NCBI RefSeq assembly: GCF_025791835.1
Contig: NZ_JAOXLP010000061.1
Coordinates: forward strand, 1-13,813
DNA: 13,813 nt
Origin: Roseomonas xinghualingensis
GTDB taxonomy: Bacteria > Pseudomonadota > Alphaproteobacteria > Acetobacterales > Acetobacteraceae
Reading direction: 5' to 3'
In this document: piece after piece, positions 6,433 to 12,659 of the stretch
How positions within the stretch are numbered: position 1 is the first letter of the stretch
How the letters are laid out: every line of letters begins with the position of its first letter
The notes under the pieces: model-generated
Databases searched by the model: none
The model's input: the letters and a program-made list of their open reading frames with translations, nothing else
Told to the model about the DNA's origin: nothing
Program-made: the position numbers and the translations under genes

Positions 6433-7290
6433 CTACCCTCTCACGGCGCTGCGGAAGGCCGCGGACAAGGTAGCCAGGGCATCTCGGGGGCGCCCCTCCG
6501 GCTGCCGCGAGTGGATCAGGATCGGCAAGCGTGGCAGCGGGGGAAGCCCGAGCCTGTCTCCTACGTCAACCGCGCCGAGCGGCAGCATGCGGGGGGATAG
6601 GGCTGCGACACCCAGCCCAGCCGTCACGGCAGCCGCCACCGCGGCCACGCCGCCACCGACGAAAATCTCGGTCCACGCAATGCCTGCCGCATCCAGCGAC
6701 TGGCCGGCCATCACCCGCACCCCGCAGGGCTCGGCCAGCGTTGCCACGGGCAAGGGCTCGTCCGACCGGTACTGCCAGTGAGGGGCCGCGAACCAGCCGA
6801 AGCGTTCCTCAGCAATCATCTCACCGTCGTCCCGGCCGGCATGGAGCCGGACAATAGCCGCATCGAGTTCGCGCCGGTCGTAGCTCTGCAATAGGTCGCC
6901 CGAGGAGCCGATGCGGATCTCCATGAGCAGGCGTGGGTCCTGCGCATTCATGCGGGCGATCAGGGCCGGGAGTTCTGGACCCGCGACATGTTCGCTGATG
7001 CCGATGGTTAGCCGCTGCCTCGCTCCTGAAAGGGCGGTCAGGGCGCGGTCGTGTACCACCCGGAGCGAGCGGGCGTGCTCGAGAAAGGCTAACCCTCGAG
7101 CGGAGAGTTGGACGTGACGCGGTGTGCGCTCCACGAGCCGGCAGCCAAGTCTGTCCTCGAGCCGCTTGAGCTTGAGGCTGATCGCCGCCTGGGTTGTCTG
7201 CATGGCCTCAGCGGCCCGAGTGAAGCTGCCGTGGTCGGCGATCAGGATAAAGGCCCAAACGGCGTCAAGATCGAGGGGGCGGCCAACCAT
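6433..7290 (-). CDS. LysR family transcriptional regulator (copy 2)
   Basis: This LysR-type regulator of 285 aa is clearly paralogous to the one ending at 6170. Both open with RPLD and carry SFTRAA, TTQAA, SL-x-L-x-RLE and ERTPR, and the effector domains share FGWF-x-AP, EPC-x-x-R-x-MA, AAGI-x-W-x-E-x-FVG and GLPPLP. The two genes face each other with 262 bp between their stops. It is divergent from the tautomerase gene, which it likely activates in response to a pathway metabolite. The ATG at 7290 lies inside a perfect dyad (7289-7303), a placement suited to autorepression. No strong ribosome binding site precedes the start. The effector ligand cannot be read from the sequence; the similarity suggests it resembles the ligand of copy 1. 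Confidence 0.88.
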   Translation of the reverse strand: MVGRPLDLDAVWAFILIADHGSFTRAAEAMQTTQAAISLKLKRLEDRLGCRLVERTPRHVQLSARGLAFLEHARSLRVVHDRALTALSGARQRLTIGISEHVAGPELPALIARMNAQDPRLLMEIRIGSSGDLLQSYDRRELDAAIVRLHAGRDDGEMIAEERFGWFAAPHWQYRSDEPLPVATLAEPCGVRVMAGQSLDAAGIAWTEIFVGGGVAAVAAAVTAGLGVAALSPRMLPLGAVDVGDRLGLPPLPRLPILIHSRQPEGRPRDALATLSAAFRSAVRG

Positions 7291-7303
7291 AATGGTGCAT
7301 TAT
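7289..7303. promoter_or_regulatory. Putative LysR binding dyad
   Basis: ATAATG-GTG-CATTAT is a perfect 6-3-6 inverted repeat and satisfies the LysR consensus T-N11-A (T at 7290, A at 7302). It overlaps the start codon of the leftward LysR gene and lies about 80 bp before the tautomerase start. AT-rich sequence that could hold the tautomerase promoter follows at 7300-7345. The site is strong by appearance; binding is inferred. Confidence 0.6.
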
Positions 7304-7383
7304 CTCAGATATCAGTGACCATATTCTATCAAAATGTACGGAAGGCAAGCACTCTGCGGCTCCACAACGGAGGAGCTTGATCC

Positions 7384-7764
7384 GTGCCCTTAGCCCAAAT
7401 CGCGATTCGTACCGGCAAAACTGAGGCCTACAAGCAAGCGATCTTCGACGGCATCTATCGTGCTCTGCACGAGACGTTCGACGTGCCCGAGGACGATCAG
7501 TTCATGGTTATCACGGAGCATGATGCGGCGAGCTTCCGATACGGCAAGTTCTACCTCGGCATCGCCCGGAGTGATGATCTCATCTTCATCCAGATCACGG
7601 CCAACAACACCCGCACCGTGGAGCAGAAGAAGGCATTGTTCCGGCGGGTGGCGGAATTGCTGGGCGAGGCGCCTGGCCTGCGGCCGGAGGACGTATTCGT
7701 GAACCTTGTCGAGGTAACGAAGGAGAACTGGTCCCTAGGGAAGGGGCTGGCGCAATACGCCTGA
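7384..7764 (+). CDS. Tautomerase family protein
   Basis: This is a 126-aa protein of the tautomerase superfamily, which uses the N-terminal proline exposed after Met removal as a general base or acid. Pro2 is present directly after the GTG start, and the first strand PLAQIAIRTGK fits the beta-alpha-beta fold. The length, about twice the 4-oxalocrotonate tautomerase unit, and the C-terminal ENWSLGKGLAQYA (114-126) match the longer Tautomerase_2/MSAD-like group. The start is supported by GGAGGAG about 9 nt upstream and by the need for Pro at position 2. The usual partners of such enzymes (ring-cleavage dioxygenases, decarboxylases) are not in the window, so the substrate is open. The divergent LysR gene with a dyad at 7289 probably controls it. 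Confidence 0.88.
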   Translation: MPLAQIAIRTGKTEAYKQAIFDGIYRALHETFDVPEDDQFMVITEHDAASFRYGKFYLGIARSDDLIFIQITANNTRTVEQKKALFRRVAELLGEAPGLRPEDVFVNLVEVTKENWSLGKGLAQYA

Positions 7765-7824
7765 GCGACGTGAGGCGCGGTCGGTTCCCCACCCGGTCCG
7801 GCTATATGCCGCCTCGGGCGATCG

Positions 7825-7946
7825 CGTCCGCTTTCGGGAAGGCGGCGACGGCAAAGGGATGGCCGGCATGGGCGCTGAGCCGACGGGCGAGGCTGGCCGT
7901 TACCGGACAGGCGGCTTTGGAAGCTTGGTCGGGCAGGAGCGGACAT
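7825..7946. repeat. Dispersed intergenic repeat, copy B
   Basis: This lies in the 339-bp gene-free gap 7765-8103 between the tautomerase and the MocR gene; apart from this repeat and the terminator at 8053-8082 I see nothing in the gap. It begins CGTCCGCTTTCGGG and ends GAGCGGACAT, giving imperfect inverted ends. Its first 55 nt align without gaps to copy C (12169 onward) with about 40 identities, including GGCCGG followed by ATGGGCGC. Its middle aligns to copy A. Small ORFs over it on both strands have no credible protein features. Confidence 0.65.
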
Positions 7947-8052
7947 GTGGCTTCTAGCCCTCGCCTGCCGAGTCCGATCCACAGTAGACCCTGCCGACGA
8001 CAATCCGTATTGGTGGTGCGGCCGAAGATGGCCTGTCTGCTCGTGAGCATAC

Positions 8053-8082
8053 AAGCAGAAGAAGCGGCCATTGGGCCGCTCC
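8053..8082 (-). terminator. Intrinsic terminator of the MocR gene
   Basis: Read leftward, AGCGGCC-CAAT-GGCCGCT forms a perfect 7-bp stem with a 4-nt loop (8063-8080), followed by the T-rich run TCTTCTGCTTGT. It lies 24 bp beyond the MocR stop codon at 8104. The run is interrupted by C and G residues, so termination may be moderate. Confidence 0.65.
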
Positions 8083-8103
8083 CCTGCTGCCGTTCAGATC
8101 ACG

Positions 8104-9510
8104 TCAGGGTTGGACGTTTCCTATCTGGCTGGCGGCCATGGTTCTCCCCAGAACCTCGTACATCCTCGGATCTGCGGCCTGTGCGACGTTGAAGCGCAGG
8201 AACCCGGACGCGATGCCCGAGAGGCTAAACACGTTGCCGGGTGCCAGCACCACCTCCTCGGCCACGGCGGCTCGCGCCAGGGCAGTTGAGTCCTGCGCCT
8301 CGGGAAGTTGGCACCACAAGTAGAACCCCCCGCGTGGCATCAACCAAGGTCGGATGCCGAGCGGCTCTAGGCGGCGGGCGGTGTCGCGCCGGGCGCGTGT
8401 CAGGCGCTGGCGCAGGTCGTCCATGTGCTTGCGGTAGCTGCCGCCGGACAGGACACCGGCGATGACCTCGGTGGCCACTGGGCTTGGCCCGCCGAAGCCC
8501 GTGGCGATCTGCAGGTCGACCAGACCTTCGATCCAGTCCATCCGGGCGGCGATGTAGCCGCAGCGGATCGAGGCGGAGAGGGTCTTGGAGAAGCTACCCA
8601 CCCGGACGACACGCTGCAGGCCGTCCAGCATCGCCAGCCGCGGGGACAGCTCCGGCTCGAAATCCGCGAAGATGTCGTCTTCGACGATGGTCAGGTCATG
8701 CGCCGATGCCATCGTCAGCAGACGATGCACCACCTGGGCGCTGGGCGTGGCGCCGGTCGGGTTGTGCAGTGCGGAGTTGGTGATGTAGAGCCGCGGCCTC
8801 TCCCCTTGGAGAACCGCCGCGAAGGCGTCCAGGTCCGGCCCGGACCGGGTGTAGGGCACGCCCATGATCCGCACCTGATGCGCCCGGAGCAGCGCCTGGA
8901 AGTTGAAGTAGCAGGGGTCGTCAACCAGCACCGTGTCGCCCGGCCGGAGCAGGAACCGGCAGATCAAGTCGATGGCCTGCGTACCGGAGGTCACCAGCAG
9001 CAATTGTTCGGGGCTGACATCCAAGCCCTCTCCAGCGAAGCGTCCGGCCAGCAGGCGGCGCAAGGCCAGCGAGCCGCGGGTGGGTCCGTAGTTGGCCAGC
9101 GTGGCATTGTCGGCGCGCGCCAGCGCCCGGAAGCTGCGACGCAGGGCGGCGTGCGGCATCCAGTCCGCCGGAAGCCATCCACAGCCGGGCTTCAGAGCAG
9201 CGGGGTCGGCATCGAGCGACTGCCGCGACACCCAGAACGGGTCAACGGCTTGGTCGCGCGGCGCCCCGGCCGCCGCCAAAGTCGTCGGTGGCAGGCTCGT
9301 TGCCGTTACGTAGAACCCGGAGCCACGACGCGACCGGATGAGGCCCTCAGCCGCCAGCCGGTCGTAAGCCTCGACCACCGTGGAGGGCGCGACCGCCATG
9401 GCCGCAGCGAACTGTCGGATCGACGGCAGGCGATCGCCGGTCACCAGGGCGCGACTGGCGAGCTTCGCCCGGATGGCCTCCATCACCTCGCCTGTGCGTG
9501 TCGCGTCCAT
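8104..9510 (-). CDS. MocR-type regulator (GntR HTH plus aminotransferase domain)
   Basis: This 468-aa fusion is typical of the MocR/GabR/PdxR subfamily. Residues 10-70 form a GntR-type winged helix-turn-helix (RLPSIRQFAAAMAV, then STVVEAYDRL and the wing GSGFYV). After a linker of about 45 residues comes a fold-type I aminotransferase domain. PLP contacts are visible: Asn250 in HNPTGA, Asp278/279 in VEDDIF, the Schiff-base Lys309 in SFSKTLS, and Arg439 in FLRF for substrate carboxylate. All key residues are kept, so it should bind PLP and perhaps an amino acid or amine as effector. I chose ATG 9510 because GGAGG lies 5 nt upstream; the frame is open 12 codons further. It is divergent from an EamA exporter, its probable target, with a perfect palindrome between them. 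Confidence 0.92.
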   Translation of the reverse strand: MDATRTGEVMEAIRAKLASRALVTGDRLPSIRQFAAAMAVAPSTVVEAYDRLAAEGLIRSRRGSGFYVTATSLPPTTLAAAGAPRDQAVDPFWVSRQSLDADPAALKPGCGWLPADWMPHAALRRSFRALARADNATLANYGPTRGSLALRRLLAGRFAGEGLDVSPEQLLLVTSGTQAIDLICRFLLRPGDTVLVDDPCYFNFQALLRAHQVRIMGVPYTRSGPDLDAFAAVLQGERPRLYITNSALHNPTGATPSAQVVHRLLTMASAHDLTIVEDDIFADFEPELSPRLAMLDGLQRVVRVGSFSKTLSASIRCGYIAARMDWIEGLVDLQIATGFGGPSPVATEVIAGVLSGGSYRKHMDDLRQRLTRARRDTARRLEPLGIRPWLMPRGGFYLWCQLPEAQDSTALARAAVAEEVVLAPGNVFSLSGIASGFLRFNVAQAADPRMYEVLGRTMAASQIGNVQP

Positions 9511-9530
9511 GCAGACCTCCAAGTTGCGGC

Positions 9531-9586
9531 AACTGTGCTGCCGCACACATCAGTACAGTTCGCTCGAACTGTCTCTGGCACAGCAC
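9531..9586. promoter_or_regulatory. Putative MocR operator region
   Basis: The divergent gap holds a perfect 8-2-8 palindrome, ACAGTTCG-CT-CGAACTGT (9555-9572). A third AACTGT copy lies at 9531-9536, in direct orientation with the one at 9567-9572. It is flanked by GTGCTG (9535-9540) and its inverse CAGCAC (9581-9586). MocR regulators commonly bind repeated half-sites between their own gene and the divergent target. The binding assignment is inference. Confidence 0.6.
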
Positions 9587-9625
9587 AACCATTTTTCCCA
9601 AAGGATGCCATCGAGGAGAGTTGTG

Positions 9626-10486
9626 ATGAATCGTTCGGTGGAAGGCTGGGCCTACGGCCTGATGGGCATGGTGATCTTCAGCGGGTCGCTTCCAGCAACA
9701 CGTCTCGCTGTCGCCGACTTTTCGCCCCTGTTCCTGACGTCTGGCCGCGCCGTGATTGCGGCACTGCTGGCCAGCACCATCCTGGCCGTACTCCGGCCGA
9801 AGCTACCCACCCGCGCTGACCTGATGGCCCTTGGTACTGTCGCGGTCGGCGTCGTGATCGGCTTCCCGCTGTTGACCGCTCTGGCGCTCCAGCACATCAG
9901 CGCGGCGCGCTCCGTGGTCTTCATCGGCCTGCTGCCCCTCGCGACGGCGCTGTTCGGCGTCCTGCGCGGCGGCGAGCGGCCGCGGCCGGTGTTCTGGCTC
10001 TTCTCGGGCATCGGGGCGGCGGCGGTCGCTGGCTTCGCGCTGATCAACGGCGGCGCCGGTTCACTGCGCGGCGACTTCGCCATGATCGCGGCCATCCTGC
10101 TCTGTGGTCTTGGCTACGCGGAGGGTGCCGTCCTGTCCCGGCGCCTCGGCGGCTGGCAGGTCATCTCCTGGGCCTTGCTGCTCTCGCTGCCGCTCATGGC
10201 GGTGTTCGCCCTCGCCACGCTACCTGCGTCCTGGGCGACCGTCGGTGGCTCTGCCTGGCTCGGCTTCGCCTATGTCTCTTTGTTTAGCATGTTGATCGGC
10301 TTCATCTTCTGGTACCGCGGCCTCGCGCTCGGTGGCATTGCTCGCGTCGGGCAACTCCAGCTGTTGCAGCCGTTCATCAGCCTAGTGCTGTCAGCCCTGC
10401 TGCTGCACGAAGTCGTCTCGTGGCCCATGCTCGCCACCACGGGATTGGTTGTCCTTTGCGTCGCGGGCGCCAAGCGGTCGGCGTGA
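9626..10486 (+). CDS. EamA/DMT family transporter
   Basis: This integral membrane protein of 286 aa belongs to the drug/metabolite transporter superfamily. It shows the internal duplication of the family: two EamA repeats at about 8-140 and 148-284, each with about five hydrophobic segments. The second repeat has the typical ending LQLLQPFISLVLSALLLHE (244-262). Members usually export amino acids or other metabolites. ATG 9626 is chosen because GAGGAG stands about 7 nt upstream; ATG 9605 and longer versions run back through the operator. The pairing with a PLP-binding regulator suggests an amino acid, amine or B6-related substrate, which is inference. The downstream hairpin at 10496-10516 may end its transcript. 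Confidence 0.9.
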   Translation: MNRSVEGWAYGLMGMVIFSGSLPATRLAVADFSPLFLTSGRAVIAALLASTILAVLRPKLPTRADLMALGTVAVGVVIGFPLLTALALQHISAARSVVFIGLLPLATALFGVLRGGERPRPVFWLFSGIGAAAVAGFALINGGAGSLRGDFAMIAAILLCGLGYAEGAVLSRRLGGWQVISWALLLSLPLMAVFALATLPASWATVGGSAWLGFAYVSLFSMLIGFIFWYRGLALGGIARVGQLQLLQPFISLVLSALLLHEVVSWPMLATTGLVVLCVAGAKRSA

Positions 10487-10495
10487 CAGAGACCT

Positions 10496-10516
10496 GGGCC
10501 GAAGTGCCACTGGCCC
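10496..10516 (+). terminator. Weak hairpin after the EamA gene
   Basis: GGGCC (10496-10500) pairs with GGCCC (10512-10516), with a further AG/CT pair possible inside, ten bases after the EamA stop. There is no T tract, so it would be a poor intrinsic terminator. The rest of the 155-bp gap (10487-10641) holds only a solo AAAAGCGGACACC (10551-10563) resembling one end of the dispersed repeat. Confidence 0.3.
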
Positions 10517-10641
10517 TGTGCGGAACATCCGCCACTCAGAAATGTCGCGGAAAAGCGGACACCGGACGGCGGGTCCGAGCAAGGCTACTTCTGACCCCAC
10601 CGGTGATGGTGCGTGCTCAGCAACCCATGCCGGCTTCCTGT

Positions 10642-11430
10642 TCACCGGCCCTGGTATGACGGCAGCCGCTTTTCCAGAAAAGCCACGATCCCTTCCCTTG
10701 CGTCCTGGGTTGGCACGATGCGCGCGAAGGCGGCTTCCTCGATCGCCAAGCCGTCATCGATGGAGGCGTCCAGGCCGCGGTGGATCGCGGACAAGGCAGC
10801 GGCCAGCGTCAGGGACGGCTTGGCAGCCAGATCTGCGGCGAGGGACAGCGCAGCATCGAGCAGGTCGGGGGCGGGCAGGATGCGATTGACCAAGCCGAGG
10901 CGCAGGGCTTCTGCGGCGTCGAACCTTCGCCCGGTCAGAATGAGTTCGGTAGCCGCCTTGCGACCGATGTTGCGGGGCAGGCGCTGAGTGCCCCCGAATG
11001 TCGGGATGATCCCGATGTTGATCTCCGCCTTCGAGAACACGGCCGTGTCGGCGGCCAGGGCAATGTGAGTGGATTCTACCAGTTCGCAGCCGCCCCCGAA
11101 GGCGAGGCCATTCACCGCGGCGATGATGGGCTTGGGAAAGCTCTCGACACGCCGGGTCATCTGATGGCCTGGCCGCATGAAACATGCGACAGCCTCGGCC
11201 GGACCGGCCTCCACATGACGCCGGAATGCAGCGATGTCGGCACCGGCACTGAAGGCACGGCCGGCTCCCGTGATGACCACGGCGTGCACGGCGGGGTTCA
11301 ACTCGATGTCGTCCAGGGCAGCGACGATCGCGGCCAGCAAGCCGTTGTCCAAGGCGTTCAGCTTCTCGGGACGGTTAAGCGTCAGCAACGCGACCTGGCC
11401 TTTGATCGCCGCAGATAGCACTTCGGTCAT
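10642..11430 (-). CDS. Enoyl-CoA hydratase/isomerase family protein
   Basis: This crotonase-fold protein of 262 aa acts on CoA thioesters in the cytoplasm. The oxyanion-hole segments are AFSAGADI (59-66) and NGLAFGGGCE (107-116). Both catalytic glutamates of true hydratases are present: Glu116 in GGGCE and Glu136 in KAEINIG, followed by IPTFGGTQRLPR (142-153). Hydration of a trans-2-enoyl-CoA is therefore likely, though the acyl chain is unknown. ATG 11430 follows AAAGGGG at 7-nt spacing; an in-frame extension of 16 codons has no such site. No other beta-oxidation gene is nearby. It is divergent from a TetR gene with a 24-bp dyad between, resembling fatty-acid or xenobiotic CoA modules under TetR repressors. 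Confidence 0.92.
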   Translation of the reverse strand: MTEVLSAAIKGQVALLTLNRPEKLNALDNGLLAAIVAALDDIELNPAVHAVVITGAGRAFSAGADIAAFRRHVEAGPAEAVACFMRPGHQMTRRVESFPKPIIAAVNGLAFGGGCELVESTHIALAADTAVFSKAEINIGIIPTFGGTQRLPRNIGRKAATELILTGRRFDAAEALRLGLVNRILPAPDLLDAALSLAADLAAKPSLTLAAALSAIHRGLDASIDDGLAIEEAAFARIVPTQDAREGIVAFLEKRLPSYQGR

Positions 11431-11486
11431 GCTCCAGCCCCTTTCAGTTTCGAATCGTGGCGGGATACTAGGACCCACGGCGCGGA

Positions 11487-11510
11487 TGTATATTCACTGG
11501 TCGGTATACA
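11487..11510. promoter_or_regulatory. Putative TetR operator
   Basis: This is a 24-bp imperfect dyad with outer arms TGTATA (11487-11492) and TATACA (11505-11510). Eight of twelve positions are symmetric when the halves are compared. It contains CTGGTCGGTATAC, like common TetR-type operators. It lies in the 94-bp gap between the hydratase and tetR starts, placed to repress both. Confidence 0.6.
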
Positions 11511-11524
11511 GGCGGAGGATGTCG

Positions 11525-12112
11525 ATGGGCCAGGTTCCGACGCGCGAGCGCATTGTCACTGCGGCGAGCAGGCTCTTCTATGGAGAGGGCATCCGGGCCG
11601 TGAGCATGGACGCCGTGGCTGAGAAGGCCGGCGTCACAAAGCGGACCCTCTACTATCACTTCACGAGCAAGGACGATCTGGTTGCCGCCTACCTGGATGG
11701 CCGTGATCAACCGAACCTCACCCTGTTTCAGCAGTGGTTCACCGCCGCAGAAGGTGGACTGGCAGACAAGGTCCGTAGCATTTTCTTTCAACTTGGCCGC
11801 TCGGCCCGGCATCCGAAATGGAAGGGGTGCGGCTTCCTCCGCACCACGGCAGAACTTACCAACATGCCCGGGCACCCGGCCGTCACGCTCGCCGCAGCCC
11901 ACAAGAAGAAGGTGGAAGGCTGGATGCAGGCGATCTTCGAGGCGAAGGGTCTCAGGGGCGCGCCGATGCTTGCCCGGCAAGTCGCATTGCTGATGGACGG
12001 CTCATTTACGGCGGTCATGCTACATCGCGATCCGACCTATATGGAGATAGCCGGTGAAACCGCCCATGCCCTAGTCAGTGCGGCGCTTGCTGCTCACGAA
12101 CCCTCGCCGTAG
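11525..12112 (+). CDS. TetR/AcrR family transcriptional regulator
   Basis: This is a TetR-type repressor of 195 aa. The DNA-binding domain covers about 5-50, with the helix-turn-helix VSMDAVAEKAGVTKRTLYYHF at 26-46. The C-terminal domain contains KGCGFLRTTAEL (100-111), a Gly-Cys-x-Phe-Leu pattern common in one TetR subgroup, where Cys102 could sit in the ligand pocket. I prefer ATG 11525, since GGAGG lies 6 nt before it; ATG 11519 directly abuts the GGAGG and earlier starts run into the operator. It is divergent from the enoyl-CoA hydratase gene and likely represses it until an inducer, perhaps an acyl-CoA or aromatic compound, binds. The ligand is unknown. Confidence 0.88.
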   Translation: MGQVPTRERIVTAASRLFYGEGIRAVSMDAVAEKAGVTKRTLYYHFTSKDDLVAAYLDGRDQPNLTLFQQWFTAAEGGLADKVRSIFFQLGRSARHPKWKGCGFLRTTAELTNMPGHPAVTLAAAHKKKVEGWMQAIFEAKGLRGAPMLARQVALLMDGSFTAVMLHRDPTYMEIAGETAHALVSAALAAHEPSP

Positions 12113-12168
12113 CCCACCCGCACCGGCCTGCTTCCTACCAGCTCAGTCACCTGACGCCCGGTAAGGCA

Positions 12169-12225
12169 CGTCCGCTATCTGGAAGTCGACGATACCATGT
12201 GAACGGCCGGAATGGGCGCAAAGCT
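12169..12225. repeat. Dispersed intergenic repeat, copy C (short)
   Basis: This sits in the 151-bp gap between the tetR stop and the recombinase companion gene. It begins CGTCCGCTATCTGG and aligns ungapped with the first 55 nt of copy B at about 40 positions. It ends in GGGCGCAAAGC, close to the AAAGCGGAC end sequence, so it may be a shortened form. The rest of the gap shows no gene. Confidence 0.55.
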
Positions 12226-12263
12226 GCTACAAGCCAAAGGCCAAGAATTGGCCGCCGCTACCA

Positions 12264-12659
12264 TCAAGCCAGTGTTAGACACTGCAGCCTCCAGTCTAAC
12301 GACATGGACTTCATCAGTGATGGAAGGTCGAGATTTTCGGACTGCGTCCCATCCAGCACCTTCTCCACGATGTCCGGCGCCAGCAGCGTCAGCTGCAGCA
12401 ACCGCCCCATGTAACCGCGGTCCAGGTGCTCAGCCTCGGCCATCTCGGTGATGGAGGAGTACCGGCCCTCGTCCAGCATGCGCTGGTACCGAAATGCTCG
12501 TGCCAAGGCCTTTACCAGCACCGGATCGCCTCGCGTCTGCGTGGTCGCTGGTGCTTGGGCCGGTGGTGCCACACCGTCGGGCGTGACGATCGTTTTCCGC
12601 CCCGGCCGGCGACGTATGGCCAGTGGAACACGCACCGTCAGGCAGGTCGCGCCGCTCAT
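12264..12659 (-). CDS. Small HTH protein, companion of serine recombinase
   Basis: This 131-aa protein is of a conserved type that I recall directly following serine recombinases in alphaproteobacteria, where it is annotated as hypothetical or phage-related. It opens with LTVRVPLAIRRRPGRK, then a Pro/Ala-rich linker (about 25-45), then VKALARAFRYQRMLDEG. A probable helix-turn-helix of ParB/KorB flavour follows: SSITEMAEAEHLDRGYMGRLLQLTLLAPDIV (about 68-98). No enzyme motif is seen. Its ATG overlaps the recombinase stop as ATGA, so the two are translationally coupled and probably act together. It could steer recombination direction or regulate the recombinase; this is inference. The C-terminal tail after DWRLQ differs from what I recall of relatives and may be slightly altered. 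Confidence 0.75.
   Translation of the reverse strand: MSGATCLTVRVPLAIRRRPGRKTIVTPDGVAPPAQAPATTQTRGDPVLVKALARAFRYQRMLDEGRYSSITEMAEAEHLDRGYMGRLLQLTLLAPDIVEKVLDGTQSENLDLPSLMKSMSLDWRLQCLTLA

Noticed and set aside
7765..8103. Small ORFs on both strands in the gap before the MocR gene
   Set aside because: They cover the dispersed repeat and terminator, have no plausible ribosome binding sites and no recognisable protein features.
8425..9819. 464-codon open frame on the + strand
   Set aside because: It is antisense to the MocR gene and then overlaps the EamA start in another frame; its translation is low-complexity Gln/Gly/Arg-rich sequence with no fold signals.
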